Shown here: positions 53,425 to 62,072 of the stretch, piece by piece | Layout of the letters: each line of letters begins with the position of its first letter | Position numbering within the stretch: the stretch's first letter is position 1 | Assembly: GCA_016936255.1 (NCBI GenBank) | Contig: JAFGYE010000033.1 | Location: 1 to 63,714 of the forward strand | From: Marinifilaceae bacterium | GTDB taxonomy: Bacteria; Bacteroidota; Bacteroidia; Bacteroidales; Marinifilaceae | Length of the DNA: 63,714 nucleotides | Direction of reading: 5' to 3' | Position numbers and translations under genes: made by a program | The notes under the pieces: model-generated | The model's database searches: none | What the model was told of the DNA's origin: nothing | What the model saw: only the letters and a program-made list of their open reading frames with translations

Positions 53425-55860
53425 TTAATTGCTGGTTATTCTAATGATATCACCAAAAATCCCAGAAGCTGTTACTTCTGCTCCGGCTCCGGCTCCCTTA
53501 ATAATCAATGGCTGATCGTTGTACCACTTCGTTTTCAACGAAATCACATTATCCTTACCATGTATATCATAAAATGGATGGTCGGGTGTAACCTCTTTAA
53601 GGCTTACATTAGCTTTGCCATCTGCTAAAGAAGCGATGTAACGGTATCTGATGTTTTTTTCAGCCATCACAGTTCTCCAAGCCTCAAAATGATCGTTGTG
53701 AGCTTCAAGATCGCGGATCAAATCAGCTGCCGTTTGTCCATTCAGGCAAGATAATGGAATCATAGGCTCATGCTCTACATCCTGCACTTCCAACTTGTAA
53801 CCAGCTTCACGGGATAATATCAAAAGCTTTCTTAATACATCCATTCCGCTCAGGTCGATTTTTGGATCTGGCTCAGTAAACCCTTGGTCCATTGCCATCT
53901 TCACTGCTTCAACAAAGGATTTACCATTATTAAACTCATTCATTATGAAGTTCAAACTACCAGACACAACAGCGTCAATTCCAACAATTTTATCGCCGGT
54001 ATGAATTAAGCTATTGATCGTGCTAATGACTGGCAATCCTGCTCCCACATTGCTCTCGAACATGAACTCAACATTGTGCTTTTTTGCTGCCGCTTTAATT
54101 CTCAGGTAATTACCAAATTCTGAAGAAGCTGCAATTTTATTGCATGCCACAATAGAAACAGTAGAATTCAAAACCTGCTGATACACCTTACTTACAGCTT
54201 CACTTGCAGTGATATCGACAAACACAGAATTTCTAAGGTTCGCCTGATCCATTCTCTTTACAAATTCCTGCAAATTGGCCACCTCAGATTCGTCCTCCAA
54301 TTTTTGCTTCCAATCCTGAAGCATATTTTCATCTTTTGCAAAGTACATTTTCCTACTATTGGTCACTGCACGAACAATCAGTTGCAATCCTTTCTCTTCA
54401 AGCAAATAATCGTATTGATTTTTAATGAATTCCAATAATTTCCCCCCCACATTACCAACTCCTGCAATGTACAGATTCACTTTTTTATACGTTGAGATGA
54501 AGAAATCTTCGTGAATAACATTTAATACTTTTTTTACATCGAAGGTTGGAACCATGAAAGTAATGTTTAATTCATTACCTCCCTGAGCCATAGCCCGAAT
54601 ATTTACTCCGTTTTTACCAAGTACACTAAACACTTTTCCTGAAATTCCTGGAGTATATCCCATGTCTTCACCTACAACGGCAACAATTGACAGATCCTGC
54701 TCAACGGCTGGTTCATTCACCAAATTCATCCCTATTTCCATTTCGAACTCAGAACGAACTGCTTCAATAGCCAACTCCCGATCACCTTCATTAATCCCAA
54801 CACTCATACTCTGCTCCGATGAAGCCTGAGTAATTAGAACTACATTAATTTTATTCTGAGCCAAACAAGTAAAAAAACGAGATGCAAATCCACTTATACC
54901 AACCATTCCACTACCTGAAAGTGTGAATAAATTGATGTTATTAATTGAAGAAAGTCCTCGTACTATAGAACGTTCACTTTTAGGTGAAGTGGTGATTAAA
55001 GTTCCCTTTTCATCGGGAGCAAAAGTATTTTTAATACGAACATTTATTTTGTTCTGCAGTACCGGAATTAAGGTTGGAGGATAGATGACCTTAGCACCAA
55101 AATGAGAAAGCTCCATTGCTTCCTGAAAAGACATTTGCTCAATTGGCAGTGCCTGCGATACCAATCTTGGATCGGCAGTAAACATACCGCTAACATCAGT
55201 CCAGATTTCCAACTCGCTGCACTTTAATCCTGCAGCCAAAATAGAAGCTGTGTAATCCGATCCTCCCCGCCCGAGCAGTGTCATTTCACCCTTCTGACCT
55301 GAAGCTATGAAGCCGGGAAACAAGGCTACTTGAAATTTGACATCTTTTACCGCTTCCAAATTCTTATTGGTCTGCTCACTATTTAGAAATACTCCTTTTC
55401 CATTCTGTGTTTTGATAAAATCTCTGGAATCGAAAAGCACAGTATTCATCCCGCATTGATTTAGATAGGCTGAAAAAATTAAAGATGATAATATCTCCCC
55501 CGATCCCATTACAGCATTTTTCACCTTTTGCGAGATTTCTTCCAAGAGATAAACCCCTTGAAGTAATTCTGCTATCTCATCAAATTTCTTTGATGTACCC
55601 AATTCTATTTCTTCTTGTAGATCAAGTTCATTAATCACTTGAAAATGTCTTTCCTTTATTTTCAAAAGAGCATCTTCATATTCTTTATTTCTATTACCGG
55701 CCAGATTAATACATCTTTCCAACTCATCGGTAACTCCGCCAAAAGCTGAAACAACTACAACTTGTTTACAGTTGGCATAATCCCTTTTAATGATCTCCTG
55801 AACCCGCTTACAATTCCCTGAATTGGAAACTGAGCTCCCTCCAAATTTTAAAACCTTCAT
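53425..55860 (-). CDS. thrA: bifunctional aspartokinase / homoserine dehydrogenase I
   Basis: Fused enzyme of 811 residues for the first and third steps from aspartate to threonine. The aspartokinase part starts MKVLKFGGSSVSN and includes ELEIWTDVSGMFTADPR; it ends near residue 290. Two ACT-type regulatory domains (about 300-455) should sense threonine. The homoserine dehydrogenase part begins at the NAD-binding IAGVGNVGGKLLEF (about 464) and contains NKIAASS and SGSLNFIMNEF. It is first in the thrABC operon, 219 bases after the leader peptide stop. Confidence 0.96.
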   Translation of the reverse strand: MKVLKFGGSSVSNSGNCKRVQEIIKRDYANCKQVVVVSAFGGVTDELERCINLAGNRNKEYEDALLKIKERHFQVINELDLQEEIELGTSKKFDEIAELLQGVYLLEEISQKVKNAVMGSGEILSSLIFSAYLNQCGMNTVLFDSRDFIKTQNGKGVFLNSEQTNKNLEAVKDVKFQVALFPGFIASGQKGEMTLLGRGGSDYTASILAAGLKCSELEIWTDVSGMFTADPRLVSQALPIEQMSFQEAMELSHFGAKVIYPPTLIPVLQNKINVRIKNTFAPDEKGTLITTSPKSERSIVRGLSSINNINLFTLSGSGMVGISGFASRFFTCLAQNKINVVLITQASSEQSMSVGINEGDRELAIEAVRSEFEMEIGMNLVNEPAVEQDLSIVAVVGEDMGYTPGISGKVFSVLGKNGVNIRAMAQGGNELNITFMVPTFDVKKVLNVIHEDFFISTYKKVNLYIAGVGNVGGKLLEFIKNQYDYLLEEKGLQLIVRAVTNSRKMYFAKDENMLQDWKQKLEDESEVANLQEFVKRMDQANLRNSVFVDITASEAVSKVYQQVLNSTVSIVACNKIAASSEFGNYLRIKAAAKKHNVEFMFESNVGAGLPVISTINSLIHTGDKIVGIDAVVSGSLNFIMNEFNNGKSFVEAVKMAMDQGFTEPDPKIDLSGMDVLRKLLILSREAGYKLEVQDVEHEPMIPLSCLNGQTAADLIRDLEAHNDHFEAWRTVMAEKNIRYRYIASLADGKANVSLKEVTPDHPFYDIHGKDNVISLKTKWYNDQPLIIKGAGAGAEVTASGIFGDIIRITSN

Positions 55861-55980
55861 TGACTAATTTCTTATGATGGATTTCCTTCCGTACAAATGT
55901 CCGGTTGTCCATCGGTTGATATAAATTTTGGTTAAATAGTTATTCTGCTTTGTTATTAAGAATGCTCCAAATTAGTACCA

Positions 55981-56039
55981 ATTGCTGCACAATCAGTGAT
56001 TGTACAAGGTACAAAATACCTTATGGCTTTTTGAGCAAT
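55981..56039 (-). ncRNA. predicted three-way-junction RNA structure in the thrA leader
   Basis: On the minus strand an outer stem (ATTGCT / AGCAAT) encloses two adjacent perfect or near-perfect hairpins: AAGGTA-TTTTG-TACCTT and GTACAATC-ACT-GATTGTGC (one G-U pair). It lies between the attenuator and thrA. It could protect or control the mRNA; its role is unknown. Confidence 0.4.
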
Positions 56040-56064
56040 CAACTACTCACCTGTGGCGATATGT

Positions 56065-56089
56065 AAAAATTCAACCCCCTAAAGGGTTG
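56065..56089 (-). terminator. attenuator hairpin of the thr operon
   Basis: CAACCC-TTTAGG-GGGTTG followed by AA and five U on the minus strand. Its 5' arm covers the last two Thr codons of the leader peptide, so a stalled ribosome would block it. Confidence 0.7.
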
Positions 56090-56174
56090 TGGTTGTAGTT
56101 GTGATTATTGCAGGAATAGTACAAATAGAAGTTTCAGACATAGACATTCCCATGTTGGTTCTCAACATGTTCAT
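56079..56174 (-). CDS. thrL: thr operon leader peptide
   Basis: A 31-codon open frame begins MNMLRTNMGM and ends IITTTTTTL, then a stop. It holds nine Thr and four Ile codons, six Thr in a row at the end. This is the classic composition of a leader peptide whose translation reports charged tRNA-Thr and tRNA-Ile, as in E. coli thrL, although the sequence is different. Inner ATG codons at 56153 and 56168 are other possible starts. The attenuator hairpin overlaps its end and thrA follows on the same strand. Confidence 0.82.
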   Translation of the reverse strand: MNMLRTNMGMSMSETSICTIPAIITTTTTTL

Positions 56175-56232
56175 TTCAACCGCTATGTTATTTATCTGTT
56201 TCAAAAAAGCTATTCCTCATCTTTAAGAGATT

Positions 56233-56240
56233 CAAATATA
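56233..56240 (-). promoter_or_regulatory. -7 promoter element of the thr operon
   Basis: Perfect TATATTTG on the minus strand, about 59 bases before the leader-peptide ATG. No clear -33 TTG is found at 18-21 bases. The remaining spacer up to 56515 holds a poly-T stretch and nothing else I recognise. Confidence 0.6.
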
Positions 56241-56515
56241 TGCTTTTTTTTTTCTTATCCGTATCATTTCAAAAGGATTCTTTCGAATATTATTATCCAT
56301 TTTTTATCCTTTGATCCAATGCAAACGATATCAATCTACCTTTTTTAGCTTTTACTAAAATCCATTTTCAGTGATTCATATTGTTATTTCTCCTCCACTA
56401 CAATCACAATAAAACAATCATTATAGTCTCATTGTGAGCTGTTTAATAAATATTAATTAGAATAATTCTAAATAAAATTGTAAATTGAGTCTTTATTCAC
56501 CAAAACAATATTATC

Positions 56516-57247
56516 ATGAAAAAAAGAATAATTGGTTTAGCAATTGCTTTATGTTTCAGTTTTGCTGTTACAGCACAAACCAATGAGAAAGCAGAGAAAA
56601 CAGTTGTTGAGAGTGTTTACATTTTACCAAAAAAAGGAATGGCTGATGAGTTTGAAAAAGCAATTAAAGCTCACAATGAAAAATTTCATCCAAAAGGTGA
56701 TTATGTGGCAGGTTTACGAAAAGTTGAATACGGTGACAAAGCCGGCTGGTATGTTTGGATAATGGGACCCACAACATATGCTGCTTTAGACACCCGCCCT
56801 ACAAAAGAAAATGGTCATGAAGACGATTGGGATAAAACAATAGAACCTCTGATTCAAAAATATGGCCCAATCAATCTTTGGAATTACAACCCTAAATTAT
56901 CTTTTGGAAAAGAAATTTTAATGAATGCCAGGTATTATGAAGCTTGGGCTATCGATCTGAAAAAAGGTCAGTATTACCGATTTGAAGCAATTGCTGAAAA
57001 ACTAATGAAAACATCTGAAAAATTGGGATTTGCATTTCTAATTTTCAACAACCCATTGCATACAAGCGAAAGTGCTGATGTTGGAATGATATGGGATTTT
57101 AAAAGCTATGCCGATTGGTCTTCAGACAGTGGATTTAAAAAAGAGTTTGAAAAACTATATGGAGAAGGATCATGGCAAAACATGTTTAATGAATGGATGG
57201 ATATTACCAATGATTACAATGCTGAATTAAGAACCATCATTAGATAA
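56516..57247 (+). CDS. secreted protein with two ferredoxin-like (ABM-type) halves, unknown function
   Basis: Exported protein of 243 residues with a signal peptide ending near FAVTAQ. The mature part looks like two copies of a dimeric alpha-beta barrel unit: the first at about 30-90 (VVESVYILPKKGMADEFEKAI, then GWYVWIMGPTTYA) and the second at about 140-205 (YYEAWAIDLKKGQYYRFEAIAEKL, then DVGMIWDFKSYADW). Similar folds occur in heme-degrading and polyketide-cyclase-like proteins. No catalytic residue can be named. It is monocistronic. Confidence 0.75.
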   Translation: MKKRIIGLAIALCFSFAVTAQTNEKAEKTVVESVYILPKKGMADEFEKAIKAHNEKFHPKGDYVAGLRKVEYGDKAGWYVWIMGPTTYAALDTRPTKENGHEDDWDKTIEPLIQKYGPINLWNYNPKLSFGKEILMNARYYEAWAIDLKKGQYYRFEAIAEKLMKTSEKLGFAFLIFNNPLHTSESADVGMIWDFKSYADWSSDSGFKKEFEKLYGEGSWQNMFNEWMDITNDYNAELRTIIR

Positions 57248-57260
57248 ATACAACCAGCCT

Positions 57261-57296
57261 AAGCAGTTAATTGGAATTCCAATTAACTGCTTTTTT
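57261..57296 (+). terminator. intrinsic terminator after the secreted protein gene
   Basis: Perfect 32-base palindrome (57261-57292, core TTAATTGGAATTCCAATTAA) that folds into a long stem and runs into TTTTTT. Confidence 0.88.
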
Positions 57297-57321
57297 ATGC
57301 CTGAAATTTTATATGATTCCC

Positions 57322-57353
57322 TTTGCATACTTAACCTGAGTTTACAATATTTG
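57322..57353 (+). promoter_or_regulatory. promoter of the HAD phosphatase gene
   Basis: TTTG at 57322-57325, a 20-base spacer, and AATATTTG at 57346-57353 (one mismatch). It lies inside the longer reading frame and so supports the ATG at 57381. Confidence 0.65.
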
Positions 57354-57380
57354 TACTTCTTAAACTTAATACAGATTGTA

Positions 57381-58031
57381 ATGATAAAAGGAGTAGTTTT
57401 TGACCTTGATGGCACACTAGCCAATTCAATTGAAGACATTGCAGATTCAATGAATGTTGTTTTAACAGAAAAAGGATTTCCAACACATGACTATGACACG
57501 TACAAAACTTTTGTTGGACGTGGACTGAAATCCCTGGTTGAAAATGCCCTGCCCGATTCTGTAAATGATGAATCTATATTAGAAGCCTGTTTTAACAGAA
57601 TGATGATTGTTTATGACAATAATTGCACGGCTAAAACTTGTTTGTATCCAGATATTGCAGAACTTCTTACAGAACTGCAGAAAAAAGGCATTAAAATTGG
57701 GATATTCTCGAACAAAGCCAATGAGTTAACACAAAAAGTAGTGAAAGTTTTACTCTCTGACTGGACATTGGAAATGGTAATTGGTGCAGGTGGAGATATT
57801 CCTAGAAAACCAAATCCTAAAGGAGCTATACTTATTAGTGCAAAAATGCGCATTGCTCCTGAAGAAATAATGTATGTTGGCGATTCAGGAGTTGATATGC
57901 AGACAGCCGAAAATTCCGGAATGTACGCAGCAGGGGTTTTATGGGGTTTTCGGGATATGGAAGAATTACTTGAAAACGGAGCAAAGATCCTTGTCGAAAA
58001 CCCAATGGACCTGCTTAATTCTTTCAATTAA
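57381..58031 (+). CDS. HAD family hydrolase, phosphoglycolate phosphatase-like
   Basis: Soluble phosphatase of about 216 residues. The start is set at the ATG at 57381 because it places motif I at the N-terminus (GVVFDLDGTLANS) and follows the promoter; the frame from 57297 adds an unrelated hydrophobic stretch. Motif II is the IFSNKAN segment, motif III is the Lys in GGDIPRKPNP, and motif IV is MYVGDSGVDMQTAENSG. The set is typical of Gph, which removes phosphate from 2-phosphoglycolate, but related sugar-phosphate phosphatases look alike. Confidence 0.9.
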   Translation: MIKGVVFDLDGTLANSIEDIADSMNVVLTEKGFPTHDYDTYKTFVGRGLKSLVENALPDSVNDESILEACFNRMMIVYDNNCTAKTCLYPDIAELLTELQKKGIKIGIFSNKANELTQKVVKVLLSDWTLEMVIGAGGDIPRKPNPKGAILISAKMRIAPEEIMYVGDSGVDMQTAENSGMYAAGVLWGFRDMEELLENGAKILVENPMDLLNSFN

Positions 58032-58061
58032 AATATCAGATAAAACAGGAAAGAGAATAAA

Positions 58062-58997
58062 CTAATGAGTATGTTTTCTTTCCTGACTTATAACACTTTC
58101 ATCTTCGCAAAAACCATTTATTTCCGGCTGAAGTGTAACATGACTAATTTCAAATTCGTTATGAAGCATGTGCTCCAGATTGTGCAGAACCTTACTTATT
58201 TCACTCAATTTGATATCGTTTCTAAAACTAATGTGAGCTTCGAAATTAATCTGGTTATCATCCAGTTGCCAAAGGTGCACATGATGCATATTTTCAATTT
58301 CCTCCAGCTCTTTAACTTTCATATGAATTTCTTCCAGGTTGAGATGAACAGGAGCAAACTGCATAAGAATTCGAACGCTTTCCTTTACCAGACCCCAACT
58401 CGAATAAACCAAATAAAGTGCGATAAGTATTGACAGAACGCTATCGACCCACGGAATTTCCCAAAGGTACATTGCCAATCCTCCCAGCACCACTGCTACC
58501 GATGATACCATATCCGATAACAGGTGCAGATAAGCCGACCGCATATTTATATTGCCCTTAGCATCTTTCTTCACCAGTAACATACTAAGCCAATTCAATA
58601 GTATTGACAAACCTCCCAAAATCATCACCAATCCCGTTTCAATCTCATGAGGTTCCGAAATCCGCTGGACGGCTTCCTTCAAAAGAAAAAATGCGATTAC
58701 CCCTAAAGATATTGCATTAAATAAAGCCGCTAATATCTCTGCCCTTTTATACCCGAATGTTTGTTTTGCTGTTTGTTTCCGACTCGACAATTTACTTGCA
58801 AACCAACTTATGATTAAAGCAAGAACATCACTAAAATTATGCATGGCATCGGACAAAAGAGCCAAACTCCCCGACGCAAATCCCCCTATAACTTGAGCAA
58901 CCGTTAATCCAACATTTAAAAGAATTGCAATTCCTAAATTTCGCCCTTTTAAATCACCATGATCGTGATGCGCATGTCCATGATTCCCTTTTCCCAT
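58062..58997 (-). CDS. cation diffusion facilitator family transporter (CzcD/ZnT-like)
   Basis: Six-helix metal/proton antiporter of 311 residues. The N-terminus is His-rich (HGHAHHDHGD), a metal-binding feature of zinc exporters. The transport site is visible as SDAMHNFSDVLAL in helix 2 (His and Asp), with HLLSDMVSSVAVVLGG in helix 5. A cytoplasmic ferredoxin-like domain closes the protein (about 205-300, MHHVHLWQLDDNQINFEAHI). It exports zinc, cobalt or cadmium. It is monocistronic. Confidence 0.94.
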   Translation of the reverse strand: MGKGNHGHAHHDHGDLKGRNLGIAILLNVGLTVAQVIGGFASGSLALLSDAMHNFSDVLALIISWFASKLSSRKQTAKQTFGYKRAEILAALFNAISLGVIAFFLLKEAVQRISEPHEIETGLVMILGGLSILLNWLSMLLVKKDAKGNINMRSAYLHLLSDMVSSVAVVLGGLAMYLWEIPWVDSVLSILIALYLVYSSWGLVKESVRILMQFAPVHLNLEEIHMKVKELEEIENMHHVHLWQLDDNQINFEAHISFRNDIKLSEISKVLHNLEHMLHNEFEISHVTLQPEINGFCEDESVISQERKHTH

Positions 58998-59209
58998 ATT
59001 AGCCTCATTTAATAAGCCTATAAATATAACAAGGAATTCTTTTTTTTAATCAAACTAATTATAAATTATAAAATAAATTTTGACCTCCTTTTATTCCAAA
59101 CACAATCTTTTCCTTTTTAAATCCTAAAGACCACAGGCTTTTTAAATGAATGGCATTTTTATAGAATAACTCACTTTCACATCAATTTTTCAATCTGCAC
59201 ACATACACA
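58998..59209. other. divergent spacer upstream of the Moco operon, nothing recognised
   Basis: AT-rich spacer with several runs of T and A. No gene or repeat is seen before the operon promoter at 59210. Confidence 0.5.
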
Positions 59210-59239
59210 TTTGTAGATTCATTAATATTAATATCTTTA
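59210..59239 (+). promoter_or_regulatory. promoter of the molybdenum-cofactor operon
   Basis: TTTG at 59210-59213, an 18-base spacer, and TATCTTTA at 59232-59239 (one mismatch). Transcription would start near 59246, just before the aptamer. Confidence 0.55.
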
Positions 59240-59255
59240 CCGTTGAAATAAAGTA

Positions 59256-59372
59256 ATCTCCGAGTTTATAATTTCTAAGCCACAGCAAAAACGGAACGAA
59301 TTATAAACCGATGGGTAAATTGGGAAACGAATTTGCCTCCCGCTGGGCTTAAACCCTAAATTTGGAAAGGAG
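59256..59372 (+). ncRNA. Moco RNA motif (molybdenum-cofactor riboswitch aptamer)
   Basis: The leader of the Moco genes contains conserved-looking blocks in the order CTCCGAG, AAGCCAC, GGAACGA, GGGAAACG and TTGCCTCCC, which match my recollection of the Moco RNA motif. The folding is supported by a perfect 10-bp stem (59264-59273 with 59299-59308), a second stem GGGTAAATT / AATTTGCCTCCC around the GGGAAACG loop, a GGG / CCC hairpin (59345-59355) and a closing CTCC / GGAG pair. It is followed by a terminator and then by mobB-moeA-moaA-moaC, which is the expected context. Confidence 0.75.
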
Positions 59373-59455
59373 TGTTTTTGTGATTTAGATGATACGGATA
59401 ATGCAGGAATTATGCCTTAGTAAGCATTTTACCAGCTTTTCCGACTGAATACATA

Positions 59456-59488
59456 AACCTCCGATTCTGAATGGAATTGGAGGTTTTT
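59456..59488 (+). terminator. riboswitch expression-platform terminator
   Basis: Stem AACCTCC / GGAGGTT (59456-59462 with 59479-59485) running into T residues, only 12 bases before the ATG at 59500. The 3' arm is also a Shine-Dalgarno-like GGAGG, so the hairpin could act on translation as well. Confidence 0.75.
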
Positions 59489-59499
59489 ATATTAAAAAA

Positions 59500-60045
59500 A
59501 TGAAAAGGATTAAAAGGAACATACTATTAATTGCAGGAACTGGCCGAAATGTTGGGAAAACTTTATTTGCATGCCGATTAATCGAAGAATTGAGATGCAA
59601 AAATAAGCTTGTCTGCATTAAAGTATCGCCTCACTTTCATGATTTAAACGCCGGTTTGAAAATCATTCAGGAAACAGAAAATTTTGTAATTTCGAAAGAA
59701 ATCAATGAAACCGGCAGTAAAGATAGTAACCGAATGTTTCGATCTGGAAGCAAAGAGGTGTATTACGTTCAGGCTAAAGATGATTATCTTCATGAAGTAC
59801 TCTCTTATTTTGAAAAAACACTATCACCCGAAACTCCAATAATCTGTGAATCGGGAGGTTTAAGAGACTTAATTGAGCCCGGACTTTTTTTAATGATCAA
59901 TAAAAAAAATAATAACAACATAAAACCCCGAGCTGTTGGCTACAGAAAATTAGCAGACAAATGGATTGAATTTAACGGTGAGGAATTTGATTTTACTGCA
60001 AAAAAAATTGCTTTTACTACTAATGGCTGGGAAATAAAAAACTAA
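59500..60045 (+). CDS. MobB-like P-loop protein of molybdopterin biosynthesis
   Basis: Nucleotide-binding protein of 181 residues, first gene of the Moco operon. The P-loop GTGRNVGKT is at 13-21, followed by the helix FACRLIEEL. A conserved His-rich strand (KVSPHFHDL) and CESGGLRDLIEPGLFLM resemble MobB, which helps attach a nucleotide to molybdopterin. The C-terminal half is less similar, so I call it MobB-like. It ends four bases before moeA. Confidence 0.72.
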   Translation: MKRIKRNILLIAGTGRNVGKTLFACRLIEELRCKNKLVCIKVSPHFHDLNAGLKIIQETENFVISKEINETGSKDSNRMFRSGSKEVYYVQAKDDYLHEVLSYFEKTLSPETPIICESGGLRDLIEPGLFLMINKKNNNNIKPRAVGYRKLADKWIEFNGEEFDFTAKKIAFTTNGWEIKN

Positions 60046-60049
60046 CAAT

Positions 60050-61225
60050 ATGATTACGTTTCACGAGGCTTTAAAAACTGTGAAAAATGCCACTAAAAAG
60101 TTGGATGCCGAAAATATCAATCTTGCTGATTGTTTGAATCGGGTTCTTGCACAAGATGTTCTTTCAGACATGTCTATTCCTCCATTTAATAAATCGGCCA
60201 TGGATGGATATGCCTGCAAACAATCTGATTTGGCAAACAATCTTGAAGTTTTAGAAATTATTGCGGCAGGTTATGCTCCAAGCAAAGCTGTCGGAAACAA
60301 TCAGTGTTCCAAAATTATGACTGGAGCTATGGTGCCGGAAGGTGCCGATACAGTAATCATGATTGAACACACCGAAGAAATTGATGACAATCACATCCGA
60401 TTTACAAAAGAAAAAACAAAACCGAACATTTGCCTTAAAGGGGAAGATATTTTAGAAAATGATGTTGTTCTAAAGAGAGGAACCCGATTAAAAGCACAGC
60501 ACATTTCTGTATTGGCAAGTGTTGGCTGTACAAATCCTCTTGTTTTCAGACAACCAAAAGTAGCAACAATTGCAACCGGAAGCGAATTGGTTGAACCAGA
60601 TCAAAAACCTGAAATATCCCAAATCCGAAATGTAAACTCATGGCAATTACAAGCTCAGTTGCAAAAAATGGGCATTAAGGGCAATAGTCTCGGAATTGTT
60701 TCTGATTCGAAAGAGGCTACCAAGGAAGCAATGGTAAAATGTTTGGAAGAGAATGATGTTCTTATCATATCAGGTGGCGTTTCGGTTGGTGACTTCGATT
60801 ATATTCCTCAAATTCTAAAAGAACTTGGTTTCAATATTTGGTTTCATTCAATCATGGTTAAACCCGGAAAACATACCGTTTTTGCGACCTGCAAGGAGAA
60901 ATATGTTTTAGGTTTACCTGGAAATCCGGTTTCCTCATTTGTACAATTTGAATTACTCGGCAAACCATTACTTTATCGACTTATGGGACATGATTACAAC
61001 GCTCCGATGGTACGAATGCCAATTGCTTCAGATTACCAGCGAAAAAGAACCGACAGGCTTGAATTTTTGCCTGTTCGCTTTAATGCAGACAATCAGGTTG
61101 TGCCTATTAGCTATCATGGTTCGGCACACATTAATGCTTTTACTTTAGCCAATGGAATTATGGCAGTTCCAAGGGAAGTTGATGAATTTACGGAAGGAGA
61201 ATTTGTTCATGTTAGACAATTATAA
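60050..61225 (+). CDS. moeA: molybdopterin molybdenumtransferase MoeA
   Basis: Enzyme of 391 residues, the normal length, that inserts molybdate into adenylated molybdopterin. The first domain has the signature NKSAMDGYACKQSDL (early Asp/Lys). The MogA-like core contains TIATGSELVEP, SGGVSVGDFDYI and LPGNPVSSFVQFE. The C-terminal domain IV is present (LPVRFNADNQVVP). It overlaps the moaA start by 17 bases. Confidence 0.95.
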   Translation: MITFHEALKTVKNATKKLDAENINLADCLNRVLAQDVLSDMSIPPFNKSAMDGYACKQSDLANNLEVLEIIAAGYAPSKAVGNNQCSKIMTGAMVPEGADTVIMIEHTEEIDDNHIRFTKEKTKPNICLKGEDILENDVVLKRGTRLKAQHISVLASVGCTNPLVFRQPKVATIATGSELVEPDQKPEISQIRNVNSWQLQAQLQKMGIKGNSLGIVSDSKEATKEAMVKCLEENDVLIISGGVSVGDFDYIPQILKELGFNIWFHSIMVKPGKHTVFATCKEKYVLGLPGNPVSSFVQFELLGKPLLYRLMGHDYNAPMVRMPIASDYQRKRTDRLEFLPVRFNADNQVVPISYHGSAHINAFTLANGIMAVPREVDEFTEGEFVHVRQL

Positions 61226-62009
61226 TAGAAACATAAATTACCTGCGAATCTCGGTTACGGATCGCTGCAATCTTCGATGTACTTATTGTATGCCCGAGAA
61301 AGGTATTGATTTAATGGCTCACGATGAAGTATTGAGCTTTGAGCAGATTGCCGATTTTGCAAAGGAAGCAGTAGCAAACGGAATCAGTAAAATAAGACTG
61401 ACCGGTGGTGAACCTCTGGTTAGAAAAGGTATTGTTGATTTGGTGAAATTACTTTCTGATATTTCCGGAATTGAGGAAATTGCCATGACCACTAATGGCA
61501 TATTACTTGATCAGTTTGCTGATCAATTAGCCAAAGCCGGATTACAAAGGGTGAACATTAGTTTAGATACGCTCAATCCTGAAAAATATAAAAAAATAAC
61601 CCGACTGGGTGATATTGAAGATGTTTTTAAAGGAATTAAAGCAGCTCAAAAGGCTGGGTTGCATCCCGTAAAAATAAACTGCGTTCGAATGCTTGATGCA
61701 GATTTGGATGACCTAGAAAATTTACGCCAATTTTGCAAGAGTAATCATCTGGAATTACGATTCATTAAACAAATGGATTTAGCTACTGGGGAATTCTCTG
61801 TTGTTGAAGGTGGCAAAGGAGGTAACTGTTTGGAATGCAACCGAATTAGGCTTACAGCCAATGGAAAAGTAAAACCCTGCTTGTTCAATGCCAGTGAATT
61901 CGACATTAAAGAATTAGGTAATAAACAAGCAATCAATAAATCGATCAACCAAAAACCAAAAGCCGGCACAAAAAATAAAAACGGCAGTTTTTACGGAATC
62001 GGAGGATAA
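61209..62009 (+). CDS. moaA: GTP 3',8-cyclase MoaA (radical SAM), short form
   Basis: Radical S-adenosylmethionine enzyme that starts Moco synthesis from GTP. The start is the ATG at 61209, giving LRISVTDRC close to the N-terminus; the frame from 61152 adds residues inside moeA. The first cluster is CNLRCTYC. The second cluster has the expected spacing C-x2-C-x13-C (GNCLECNRIRLTANGKVKPC), and the C-terminal GG is present. The protein is only about 266 residues against about 330 in E. coli: the segment between the two clusters is shortened, as seen in many Bacteroidota. Confidence 0.93.
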   Translation: MLDNYNRNINYLRISVTDRCNLRCTYCMPEKGIDLMAHDEVLSFEQIADFAKEAVANGISKIRLTGGEPLVRKGIVDLVKLLSDISGIEEIAMTTNGILLDQFADQLAKAGLQRVNISLDTLNPEKYKKITRLGDIEDVFKGIKAAQKAGLHPVKINCVRMLDADLDDLENLRQFCKSNHLELRFIKQMDLATGEFSVVEGGKGGNCLECNRIRLTANGKVKPCLFNASEFDIKELGNKQAINKSINQKPKAGTKNKNGSFYGIGG

Positions 62010-62072
62010 ATTTAAAACAGAGATCAGTTACCCCTGAGCAATGAATAATGATAAGAAAACAACTTTAAATTG

